A stretch of 64,000 nucleotides of DNA from Streptomyces sp. TN58 (lineage in GTDB: Bacteria; Actinomycetota; Actinomycetes; Streptomycetales; Streptomycetaceae), in NCBI RefSeq assembly GCF_001941845.1, contig NZ_CP018870.1, forward strand, positions 5,494,001 to 5,558,000, written 5' to 3'. How positions within the stretch are numbered: the stretch's first letter is position 1; each line of letters starts with the position of its first letter. Position numbers and translations under genes: made by a program. Under the pieces are notes generated by a model. That model did no database searches. It was given only the letters and a program-made list of their open reading frames with translations, and was not told the origin of the DNA. Of this stretch, positions 8,733 through 16,130 are shown piece after piece.

Positions 8733-9989
8733 CTACGGCATCGGCTGGGGCGGGCGCGGGCCGTGGTACTGGCCGCTCGGCCGCATCCGCAGCGGGCGCT
8801 CCTGGTACTCCTCCAGCGCGTGGGCGATCCAGCCCGCCGTGCGGGCCACCGCGAAGACCGTCTCCCCGGCCTCGGCGGCCATGCCGCACGAGACCGTCAG
8901 GACCGCCAGCGCCAGGTCCACGTTGGGGTCCAGCCCGCCCTGGCGGGCCGTCACCGCGGCCACCTCGCGGGCCGCGGCCAGGGCGGGGGCGGCTTGCTCC
9001 AGCCCTTCCAGCCGTGCGAACAGTGCCCCCGCCCGCGGATCCTCGCCCTGGTAGAGGCGATGCCCGAGGCCCGGGACCCGGCGTCCCGCGCGCAGGTACT
9101 CGGCGACCACCGGCGCCGCGCCGCCCTGCTCCAGCACCTCCACCAGCATGCGGTGCGCGAGCCGCCCCGCCGCGCCGTGCAGGGGTCCTTCGAGCGCACC
9201 GAGACCCGCCGACACCGCCGCGTACGGATGCGCGCGCGCCGACGCTGCCACCCGTACGGCCAGGGTGGAGGCGGCCAGGTCGTGGTCGACCAGCAGGGCC
9301 AGGGCCAGGTCCAGTACGGCGAGCGCGTCCCGGTCCGGTTCCCGCGGTGTCAGCCGGGACCACAGCCGGTGGGCGATGAGGTCGTCGCCGACCGGCGCGG
9401 TGCCTGGCGCCCTGCCCGCGGTCCCCGCCGCGGGCAGGGCGCCGACCAGGGTGGGGATCAGGCAGCGCGCGGAGCCCAGTACCGCCTCCTCGGACAGGTC
9501 GAAGCGCAGCGGATCGGCCACCGCGGCGGCGGCGACGGCCACCCGCAGCCGGTCGATCGGGCCGCTGTGCGCGGGCAGGGCGTCCACCGCCCTACGGGCC
9601 GCTTCCAGCGCCTCCGCAGGGGCGGTGAACCGGGCCCCGCGGCCGGGGGCCCCCGTCCAGAGCCACTCGGCGACCTCCTCGAAGCGGTACTCCGAGGCCA
9701 GGGCCACGGCGTCGACGCCTCGGAAGTAGAACCGGTCGGGTTCGATCAGGGTGAGCGCCGTGCGGACGGAGAGCTCACCGGCGGCGGGAGCCGCCGCCTC
9801 GCGTCGGCTGCGGCGGGCCAGCGCCTCCACCTCGGCGGCGTCGAAGCTGCTGCCCCGCCCCGCCGGATCGCGGCGGCTGGCGAGCTGGCCCCGGCTGACG
9901 TAGGCGTACACCGTCGCCGGCTTCACGCCGAGTACCCGGGCCGCCTCCCGCGTGCTGAGCCTGCGTCCGCCGTCCGTCTGGTCGCTCAT
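8733..9989 (-). CDS. Citrate synthase-like protein with N-terminal helix-turn-helix
   Basis: A 418-residue two-domain protein. Residues about 10-60 form a MerR/excisionase-like DNA-binding segment: LSTREAARVLGVKPATVYAY, then SRGQLASRRDP. The remainder is a citrate synthase fold. Its catalytic equivalents are visible: His in VDHDLAAST, His in GPLHGA, His in GLGHRLYQGEDPR and Asp in PNVDLALAV. ATG at 9989 is chosen because translation from 10040 would run through the palindrome. The gene is divergent from a second citrate synthase gene, with only 80 bp between starts. It may condense oxaloacetate or propionyl-CoA-derived substrates, or act mainly as a metabolite-sensing regulator. The residue after NVD differs from the usual FYSG, so activity is not certain. 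Confidence 0.82.
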   Translation of the reverse strand: MSDQTDGGRRLSTREAARVLGVKPATVYAYVSRGQLASRRDPAGRGSSFDAAEVEALARRSRREAAAPAAGELSVRTALTLIEPDRFYFRGVDAVALASEYRFEEVAEWLWTGAPGRGARFTAPAEALEAARRAVDALPAHSGPIDRLRVAVAAAAVADPLRFDLSEEAVLGSARCLIPTLVGALPAAGTAGRAPGTAPVGDDLIAHRLWSRLTPREPDRDALAVLDLALALLVDHDLAASTLAVRVAASARAHPYAAVSAGLGALEGPLHGAAGRLAHRMLVEVLEQGGAAPVVAEYLRAGRRVPGLGHRLYQGEDPRAGALFARLEGLEQAAPALAAAREVAAVTARQGGLDPNVDLALAVLTVSCGMAAEAGETVFAVARTAGWIAHALEEYQERPLRMRPSGQYHGPRPPQPMP

Positions 9990-10016
9990 ACCGAACACCC
10001 TACAGATGGAGTGATG

Positions 10017-10050
10017 TATTGATTCAATCAATATTGACATCGATTGAATC
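10017..10050. promoter_or_regulatory. AT-rich palindromic operator between divergent citrate synthase genes
   Basis: TATTGATT-C-AATCAATA (10017-10033) is a perfect 8-bp-arm palindrome. Its core GATTCAATC (10021-10029) recurs inverted as GATTGAATC at 10042-10050. Such AT-rich sequence stands out in a chromosome of over 70% GC. It lies 27 bp from one start (9989) and 19 bp from the other (10070), where an operator for both genes would be expected. The N-terminal DNA-binding domain of the leftward gene is a natural candidate binder (inference). Confidence 0.7.
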
Positions 10051-10069
10051 CATCATGGATGGTCGATGC

Positions 10070-11254
10070 ATGAACACCACCGACAGCGCCACCGACAGCG
10101 CCACCGACAGCACCACCGAAGCACCTCGTGGCCTCGCGGGAGTCGTGGTCACCGACACCGCGCTGGGCGACGTCCGGGGCCGCGAGGGCTTCTACCACTA
10201 CCGCCAGTACTCGGCCGTGGAGCTCGCCGCCGGCCGCGGCTTCGAGGACGTGTGGCACCTGATGTTCCGCGGCACGCTCCCGGCGGACGCCGCCGAGCGC
10301 GCCGCCTTCGCCACCGAGACCGCCGCACTGCGCCCGCTCCCCGAGGAGGTGCGGGCCGTCCTGCCGGACCTCGCCCGCGCGACCCGGCTCTCCGGCCCGC
10401 TGGCCGGGCTGCGCACCGCGCTCTCGCTCCTCGGAGCGTCCGCCGGCTTCCGGCCGGTGTACGACCTGACCCCCGAGCGCCGGGCCGCGGACGCGCTGGC
10501 CGCCTGCGCCGCCGTACCGACCCTGCTGACCGCCCTGCACCGGCTGGGCCAGGGCCTGGAGCCGGTCGAGCCGCGCGCGGACCTCCCGTACGCCGCCAAC
10601 TACCTCTACATGCTGACCGGTGAGGAGCCCGATCCGGTACGGGCCCGCGCGGTCGAGCGGTACCTGATATCCACCGTCGACCACGGCTTCAACGCCTCGA
10701 CGTTCACCGCCCGGGTGATCGCCTCCACCGGCGCCGACGTCGCCGCCTGCCTGACCGGGGCCATCGGAGCCCTCTCGGGCCCGCTGCACGGAGGCGCCCC
10801 CAGCCGCGCCCTGGACACCCTCGACGCGATCGGGACGGTGGACCGGATCGGACCGTGGATCCGCGAACGCGTCCTCGCCGGCGACCGGATCATGGGCTTC
10901 GGGCACCCCGTCTACCGCACCGAGGACCCCCGCTCACGCATGCTGCGCGAGATCGCCCTCGGCTTCGGCGGCCCCCTCGTGGACTTCGCCGTAGAGGTCG
11001 AGCGCCAGGTGGAGGAGATCCTCGCCGAACTCAAGCCGGGCCGGGAGCTGCACACCAACGTGGAGTTCTACGCGGGCGTGGTCATGGAGCTGTGCGGACT
11101 GCCGCGCGAGATGTTCACCCCGACCTTCTGCGCCGCCCGGGTCGTCGGCTGGAGCGCGAACATCCTCGAACAGGCCGCCGATTCGAAGATCATCCGACCG
11201 GCCGCCCGGTACACCGGCCCCACCCCTCCGCAGCCGGTGCCGCTCCTCGGCTGA
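10070..11254 (+). CDS. Citrate synthase (short, CitA-like type)
   Basis: A 394-residue citrate synthase family enzyme, predicted to condense an acyl-CoA with oxaloacetate. It has GFEDVWHLMFRGTLP, then VDHGFNAST, GPLHGG and GFGHPVYRTEDPR with the active-site histidines. It also has NVEFYAG, where most synthases have Asp in NVDFYSG. ATG at 10070 has GGATGG seven bases upstream; an alternative ATG at 10055 is closer to the operator. The N-terminus (residues 2-15) is made of 12-bp DNA repeats encoding Thr-Asp-Ser-Ala. It is divergent from the HTH-citrate synthase gene, and a GTPase gene follows after 24 bp. Methylcitrate synthase activity is an alternative. Confidence 0.88.
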   Translation: MNTTDSATDSATDSTTEAPRGLAGVVVTDTALGDVRGREGFYHYRQYSAVELAAGRGFEDVWHLMFRGTLPADAAERAAFATETAALRPLPEEVRAVLPDLARATRLSGPLAGLRTALSLLGASAGFRPVYDLTPERRAADALAACAAVPTLLTALHRLGQGLEPVEPRADLPYAANYLYMLTGEEPDPVRARAVERYLISTVDHGFNASTFTARVIASTGADVAACLTGAIGALSGPLHGGAPSRALDTLDAIGTVDRIGPWIRERVLAGDRIMGFGHPVYRTEDPRSRMLREIALGFGGPLVDFAVEVERQVEEILAELKPGRELHTNVEFYAGVVMELCGLPREMFTPTFCAARVVGWSANILEQAADSKIIRPAARYTGPTPPQPVPLLG

Positions 11255-11265
11255 CCCGCCCTGGC

Positions 11266-11271
11266 TACGAT
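11266..11271 (+). promoter_or_regulatory. -10 box TACGAT for a leaderless GTPase mRNA
   Basis: TACGAT ends seven bases before the ATG at 11279, the spacing expected when transcription begins at the start codon. No Shine-Dalgarno sequence is present. This suggests that the GTPase has its own promoter inside the 24-bp gap after the citrate synthase gene. Confidence 0.55.
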
Positions 11272-11278
11272 CGACCGG

Positions 11279-12373
11279 ATGAACAGCAGGCAGCCCATCC
11301 CCGTCGTCGTCCTCGCCGGATTCCTCGGATCCGGGAAGACCACCGTGCTGAACCACCTCCTCGCCGGCCGCGGGGGCACCCGTATCGGCGTCGTCGTCAA
11401 CGACTTCGGCTCCATCGAGGTCGACGCGATGTCGGTGGCCGGCCAGGTCGGGGACTCGATGGTCTCCCTCGGCGGCGGCTGCCTGTGCTGCGCCGTCGAC
11501 GGCAGTGAACTGGACGCGTACCTGGAGAAGCTCTCCGCGCCCGTCCACCGCATCGACGTGATCGTCATCGAGGCGAGCGGCCTGGCCGAACCCCAGGAGA
11601 TGATCCGCATGCTGCTGGCCAACGAGAACCCGGCCGTCCGGTACGGCGGCATGGTGGAGGTCGTGGACGCGGCGGAATTCGACGCCACCCGGGCCCGGCA
11701 TCCCGAGACCGACCGCCACCTCGCCGTCGCGGACCTGGTGGTGCTCAACAAGACCGACCGGGTCACCGCGGGCGAACGGACCAGGATCCAGACCGAACTC
11801 GCCGCGCTCTGCGCACCGGGCACCCCCGTCGTGGGCGCCGACCACGGCCGTGTCGACCCGGAGCTGCTCTTCGACCGCCGGCCCTGGACCGAGACCCGCG
11901 GGCAGCTGTCCTTCGAGGACCTGCTCGCGGAGGCCGAGGGCCACGACCGCTGCGCCCACACCCACGCCGCCTACGAGAGCACGGAGTTCACCTCGCGGCA
12001 GGCCCTCTCCCCGCGCCGGTTCATGGACTTCCTCGACCGGCGCCCGGCCGGGCTCTACCGGATCAAGGGCTTCGTGTACTTCGGGGTCCCCGGACACGAG
12101 GAGCGCTACGAGATCCAGGCCGTCGGCCGCTTCCTCCGCTTCGCCCCGAGGCCCTGGGGGCCGGGCGAACCACGCCTGACACAGCTGGTCCTGATCGGCG
12201 CGGGCACCGACGGCCAGGGCCTGGTACGCGAGTTGGAGGCCTGCCTCGAAGAGGCCCCGCAGGACGCGAACCCCGAGAGCATGTGGGGCGTGCTGCGCTA
12301 CGTGGACCGGCCCGCGGAGGACTGGGGCGACGCCCGCGAGCCGGACCCGTCCGAAGCGCCCTGGACGGATTGA
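11279..12373 (+). CDS. CobW/ZNG1-type G3E GTPase, probable zinc metallochaperone
   Basis: A 364-residue cytosolic GTPase of the COG0523 class, which deliver zinc or related metals to client enzymes. The Walker A is GFLGSGKTT (about residues 13-21). The CxCC metal motif lies in GGGCLCCAVDG (about 69-79), followed by EASGLAEP and NKTDRV for guanine recognition. A His-containing linker (HDRCAHTHAAYES) leads into the C-terminal CobW domain, FMDFLDRRPAGLYRIKGFVYF. The client is unknown. No zinc-uptake gene or clear Zur box was seen nearby, so zinc-limited expression cannot be claimed from the sequence. Confidence 0.88.
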   Translation: MNSRQPIPVVVLAGFLGSGKTTVLNHLLAGRGGTRIGVVVNDFGSIEVDAMSVAGQVGDSMVSLGGGCLCCAVDGSELDAYLEKLSAPVHRIDVIVIEASGLAEPQEMIRMLLANENPAVRYGGMVEVVDAAEFDATRARHPETDRHLAVADLVVLNKTDRVTAGERTRIQTELAALCAPGTPVVGADHGRVDPELLFDRRPWTETRGQLSFEDLLAEAEGHDRCAHTHAAYESTEFTSRQALSPRRFMDFLDRRPAGLYRIKGFVYFGVPGHEERYEIQAVGRFLRFAPRPWGPGEPRLTQLVLIGAGTDGQGLVRELEACLEEAPQDANPESMWGVLRYVDRPAEDWGDAREPDPSEAPWTD

Positions 12374-12394
12374 CCACGCAGTGCCGAGCCGCCC

Positions 12395-13312
12395 CTACTT
12401 GCCGTCCGAGAAGTTGTGGACGCCCCACCAGCCGGAGGCGTCGTGGTACAGGCCCACGCCGACCTCGGTGAAGTCCGGACTGACCTGCGCCTTGTAGTGG
12501 CCCGGGCTGTGGCGCCACATCGACTGGAACTTCTCGGCGGCTTCCTGCGCGGTCATCGAGGCATCGCTCCACCACACGATGTTCTCGCCCGTCCAGGTGC
12601 GCGAGCCGGTGTTCAGGTAGGCACGCTCCTCGTTGGAGGAGTGGCCGAATCCGTTCCTCTTCATGTGCTCGGCCCACCTGCGCGCGAAGTCGCCGAGGTC
12701 CTGCCTGAGGACGAGGGGAGGCCTGCCGACGGTGGCCCGTTCGCCGTTCAGCAGCTGCAGGGACAGCGTCTGGGCCGTCCGCACGTCCTTCGTGGAGGTG
12801 CGGGCACCGGGCACCTTCGGGTCCGGCCCCACCGGACCGCTGCCCGCAGGGCCGCGCGTCGGCTTCGTGGGCCGGTCGTTCTTCGCGGACGGCTTCGCCG
12901 AGGGCTCCGCCGTAGCCGCGGTGCGCGAGGGGGCGGCCGTCGCGCTGGGGACGGGCGTCGCCTCGGCCCCAGAGGTCCCTTCCGTCGCACCCGGCTCGGC
13001 GGCGGGTGATGCCGGGCCGGTCGGCGGGCCGTCGACGGGGCCCGTCCCGCCCAGGATGCCCGCGCCACCGCCGTCGGGGGCCGAGGAGGAAGCCGTCGCC
13101 GCGGTGCGGGCGGGGGCCTCGGCGGATATGAGCGTGTACGCGCTCCCCGCCCCGGTCAGCAGGACCACGGTGGCGACCGCCGTCGGCACGGACACCTTCC
13201 TGCGGACCCGGCGGCGGCCACCGGCAGCCCGGCCCGCGTGACGCGGCCCCGACGGCCGGTCCGGTGCCGCCCGGTCCACGCCCTGCCCGAACTCGTCCTC
13301 GCGCAACTGCAT
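12395..13312 (-). CDS. Membrane-anchored or secreted CAP-domain protein
   Basis: A 305-residue protein with a short cytoplasmic N-terminus rich in Arg (RRRVRRKVS), one transmembrane or signal-anchor helix (about 43-60, TAVATVVLLTGAGSAYTLI), and a long Ala/Pro/Thr/Ser linker to about residue 170. A C-terminal CAP/SCP domain follows: LLNGERATVGRPPLVL, FARRWAEHMKRNGFGHSS, WTGENIVWW, SMWRHSPGHYKAQVS and VGLYHDASGWWGVHNFS. The two His and Glu of the CAP cavity are present. Related bacterial proteins act at the cell surface with unclear function. Start ATG 13312 has GAGGAG six bases upstream. It is convergent with the GTPase gene (21 bp apart). Confidence 0.88.
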   Translation of the reverse strand: MQLREDEFGQGVDRAAPDRPSGPRHAGRAAGGRRRVRRKVSVPTAVATVVLLTGAGSAYTLISAEAPARTAATASSSAPDGGGAGILGGTGPVDGPPTGPASPAAEPGATEGTSGAEATPVPSATAAPSRTAATAEPSAKPSAKNDRPTKPTRGPAGSGPVGPDPKVPGARTSTKDVRTAQTLSLQLLNGERATVGRPPLVLRQDLGDFARRWAEHMKRNGFGHSSNEERAYLNTGSRTWTGENIVWWSDASMTAQEAAEKFQSMWRHSPGHYKAQVSPDFTEVGVGLYHDASGWWGVHNFSDGK

Positions 13313-13445
13313 CGCATCTCCTCAGAGGTGTGACGGCCCACCTGGCCTGACACATGGGAGACCTGTGGGACGGGCGGCGATAACACTTTCTCCACGTGAT
13401 GCGGGAGATCCGGGTCGGCCGCGTGACCGGGGCGGGTCCGTGCCG

Positions 13446-13949
13446 TCACCCGGCGGCGGCCGGACCGCCGGAGCCCTCCGCGTACGCGGCCTCGCCGGTG
13501 AGGCAGGCGTGACACAGGCAGCGGTCCGGATGCGGACTGCCCGCAGACGTCGCGGCACGGTACTGGAGCGCGTACCGTTCCAGCGCCGCGGAGGCGTCCA
13601 CCGCGTAGTCCGCCGAGGTGAAGCCGCGCGCGTAGCGCTCCTCGCGCAGCCGTTCCAGGACGCGCGGCGTGTGGACGAGCTTCGGTCGGAAGCCGTACAG
13701 GTGGCGCGTCGCCGTGTCGATGACGATCCACCGGCCGGTGTGCCGTTCCCGCCCCGCCACGGTGACCCGGTCACCACCCGGACCCCAGTACACCTTCGCC
13801 ACGTACACCTTCGCCCCGCCCTTGAAGAACTTCGTTCCCGGGCGCAGTTCCTGGCCGCCGACTCCGCAACGACGCCAGGCCACGACGTTCGCGGCCACCG
13901 TCCAGACCGGCTCCGGCGTCCCTTCACCGGACCCGTTTGCCCGCTCCAC
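13446..13949 (-). CDS. Conserved hypothetical protein coupled to the nuclease-TerD gene
   Basis: I do not recognise a named family. The GTG at 13949 lies two bases beyond the TAG of the upstream gene, and the shared junction carries GGAGG, so the two proteins are probably made together. The 167-residue product begins with a short hydrophilic segment. It continues with strand-rich sequence (PVWTVAANVVAWRRCG, KVYVAKVYWGPGGDRVTVAG, RWIVIDTATRHLYGFRP) and a helical region, and ends with a Cys cluster CLCHACLTGE that could bind metal. No signal peptide or membrane helix is visible. Because it only occurs here as the second gene of the cassette, a partner or effector of the nuclease-TerD protein is the simplest reading, but that is inference. 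Confidence 0.75.
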   Translation of the reverse strand: MERANGSGEGTPEPVWTVAANVVAWRRCGVGGQELRPGTKFFKGGAKVYVAKVYWGPGGDRVTVAGRERHTGRWIVIDTATRHLYGFRPKLVHTPRVLERLREERYARGFTSADYAVDASAALERYALQYRAATSAGSPHPDRCLCHACLTGEAAYAEGSGGPAAAG

Positions 13950-13951
13950 CT

Positions 13952-16024
13952 CTACGCGACCTCCACCCCGTACTCGCGCAGGAGGTCCTCCAGGCCGCCG
14001 CGGTAGCCCTTGCCGCCGATCACGAAGTCCCAGTCGCCGTTGGCGCGGCGCCGGAACGAGCCGAGCACCAGCGCCGTTTCGCCCGCCCGGCCGTCGGAGA
14101 CCTCCAGCTGCCCGGCCTCCGCGCCCGCCGCGTCCAGGAGCCGGATCCGGGCGTCGGTGAAACCGGCCAGGTCGGCGTGCGGATCGGCCTCCGGGTCGAC
14201 GGCGGCCACCAGCACCAGCCGGTCGGCCTCGCGTGGCAGGGAGTCGAAGGAGACCTCCAGCGCCGCCTTGTCCGGCGCCGCGTGCGCACGGGCACGCACC
14301 GAACCGTCGGGCGTGCACGGGTTGTTGAAGAACACGAAGTGGTCCTCGCTGAGCACCCGGCTGCCCGTGCACACGAGGGCGCACACGTCCAGCGCGACCC
14401 GGCCCGACCAGGTCATGCCGAGCACGTTGTGGTCGTCCGACGGGGCGGGTTCCGCGGCGACGCGCTGCGCCGGGACCGCCGCCGCCGGGCCGCCGCCGAG
14501 GCGCCCGCGCAACCCGTACCGGTGCAGGAGCTCCACCAGCTGCTCCCCGGGAACCAACTCCAGCGGCTTGCCGTTGGAGAAGGTGTACGACGTGGGACCG
14601 AAGGACGAGGTGGTGACCAGCACCCCCTTGTTCGCCCCCTTGTCCTGGACCGTGCCGTACAAGTCCCGGACCGCCGTGGGCGGCACGGTGTTGCGGTAGC
14701 GCTTGACCTGGACCACGATCCGTCCGCCCGTGATCGGGGCAGGGTCGTTCGCCTCGATGTCCACGCCGCCGTCACCGGACCGCTGGGTGGTCAGCGCCTC
14801 CATGCCCATCGCCCGGAAGAGCTCCGCCACCAGGTTCTCGAAGGCGATCGGGTCCATCGCGAAGAGGTCCGGCTCGTCCTCGCCGCCGTCCGCGTGCCCG
14901 CCGTGGCTGACGACCTCTCCGCCGACCTCGTCGGGCCTGCGCCCCGCGCGTACGGCCGTCAGCTGGTCGGGACGCGCCGAAAGCTGCCCGCGCAGTCCCT
15001 CCACCAGGCAGTCCACCGCGCTGACCTGCTCCAGCCGCAGCCCGGTGAAGGTGCTGCGCGGCGCCGGCACCGAGGCCAGTACGAACTGCGCCTGCTGACC
15101 CGTCACCGGATCGGGACAGTCGACGAAGCCGTTCACCACGACCGAGTCCAGCACGCCGAACTCGTCCGCCGCGTACATCTCACGCACCACCAGCAGCATG
15201 GACTGCGCCAGCAGGTCCCGGTACAGCGCCCGCCGCTCGGTGACCGGGCGGGGCTTCACCTTGTCCTGGTCCGTGCTCGGCAGGTACTGCACCGAACGGG
15301 CCTCCGGAACCACCGTGTAGGACGGCAGCTCCCAGTCCAGGACCAGCTCGCGCCTGGCCGGGTCGTACGCCGCCGCCACCTGGCGCGGCAGCACCTCGGG
15401 CCAGGCCGTGGAGGTGTACAGCGCGGCCGAGAAGTACTCGACCACCGCCTCCGCTTCGCCCGCACGCAGCGCGCGGGCCAGCTCGGCGAGGCCGTCGTTG
15501 TGCGCGCGGATTCCGGCGAGCTGCTGAGCCGCCCACTGGTCGTACTGCTGGCGATACGCCGCCAGTTGCTGCTGCCGTTGCGCCTCGGCGGCGGTCGCGG
15601 CCTGCCAGGCCTGGGTGTACCGGGCGTGCGCCTCCCGCTCGGCCTGCGCCCGGTTGGCCGAGCCGAGCGTCCAGCCGCTGCTCTGGTGCTGGAACTGCTC
15701 GATGCGGGGCATCGGCACGGGCTGTGCCAGGGATCCCGGGTTGAACGGCTCCAGCTGCTCGGACCGGACCAGGGCGGACGTCCGGAACGCCGGCGCCCGG
15801 CAGCCCTCCACCAGCAGGCCTTGCAGAGCGGCCACCTCGGCGTCGATCTCTGCGGTGCGCCGCCGCGCCTCGGCCTCCCGGTGCTGGCGGTGGCTGCGGG
15901 CCGCCTCTCGTTCGTACGCCCGCTGCCGGCGTTCCGCCTCGCGGTGCTGGATCAGCTGTGTCTGCTGCATCCGGCGCTGGGCCTCGGCCCAGTCCCCGAT
16001 CAAACCGCCCGACCGACGACTCAT
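13952..16024 (-). CDS. Coiled coil - Mrr-like nuclease - TerD-like domain fusion protein
   Basis: A 690-residue multidomain protein. Residues 10-85 and about 120-190 are highly charged helices (REAERRQRAYEREAARSHR), probably coiled coil. A uncharacterised alpha/beta region follows to about 345. At about 400-515 lies a restriction-endonuclease-like Mrr fold: FENLVAELFRAMGMEA, SGDGGVDIEA with the catalytic Asp, IVVQVKRY with the Q-x-K motif, and GVLVTTSSFGPTS. The last 160 residues resemble TerD: VFFNNPCTPDGSV, FTDARIRLLDAAG, ALVLGSFRRRANGDWDF and GYRGGLEDLLREYGVEV. ATG at 16024 is chosen; a GTG at 16048 is possible. It could sense stress or foreign DNA and cleave nucleic acid. A 41-bp palindrome separates it from parC upstream. 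Confidence 0.85.
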   Translation of the reverse strand: MSRRSGGLIGDWAEAQRRMQQTQLIQHREAERRQRAYEREAARSHRQHREAEARRRTAEIDAEVAALQGLLVEGCRAPAFRTSALVRSEQLEPFNPGSLAQPVPMPRIEQFQHQSSGWTLGSANRAQAEREAHARYTQAWQAATAAEAQRQQQLAAYRQQYDQWAAQQLAGIRAHNDGLAELARALRAGEAEAVVEYFSAALYTSTAWPEVLPRQVAAAYDPARRELVLDWELPSYTVVPEARSVQYLPSTDQDKVKPRPVTERRALYRDLLAQSMLLVVREMYAADEFGVLDSVVVNGFVDCPDPVTGQQAQFVLASVPAPRSTFTGLRLEQVSAVDCLVEGLRGQLSARPDQLTAVRAGRRPDEVGGEVVSHGGHADGGEDEPDLFAMDPIAFENLVAELFRAMGMEALTTQRSGDGGVDIEANDPAPITGGRIVVQVKRYRNTVPPTAVRDLYGTVQDKGANKGVLVTTSSFGPTSYTFSNGKPLELVPGEQLVELLHRYGLRGRLGGGPAAAVPAQRVAAEPAPSDDHNVLGMTWSGRVALDVCALVCTGSRVLSEDHFVFFNNPCTPDGSVRARAHAAPDKAALEVSFDSLPREADRLVLVAAVDPEADPHADLAGFTDARIRLLDAAGAEAGQLEVSDGRAGETALVLGSFRRRANGDWDFVIGGKGYRGGLEDLLREYGVEVA

Positions 16025-16079
16025 CAGCTCTGTGTTCTCCCGCCCCACCCGACAGTGCCAAGAGGGAAAACACTAGTCG

Positions 16080-16120
16080 CCATTCGGGTGGTACGTCCCC
16101 CGGACGTACCACCCGAATGG
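16080..16120 (-). terminator. Perfect 19-bp inverted repeat between parC and the nuclease-TerD gene
   Basis: Arms 16080-16098 and 16102-16120 are perfectly complementary with a three-base centre. It lies ten bases after the parC stop and 56 bases before the next start, on the same strand. Reading leftward, a -10-like TAGTGT (16074-16069) follows immediately. It therefore works either as the parC terminator or as an operator overlapping the nuclease-TerD promoter. There is no U-run next to it. Confidence 0.6.
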
Positions 16121-16130
16121 TCGCAACCTC

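Noticed and set aside
13446..14384. Longer version of the small partner gene reaching into the nuclease-TerD gene
   Set aside because: The extra part is in the wrong frame of a well-supported TerD domain; GTG 13949 gives a coupled start.
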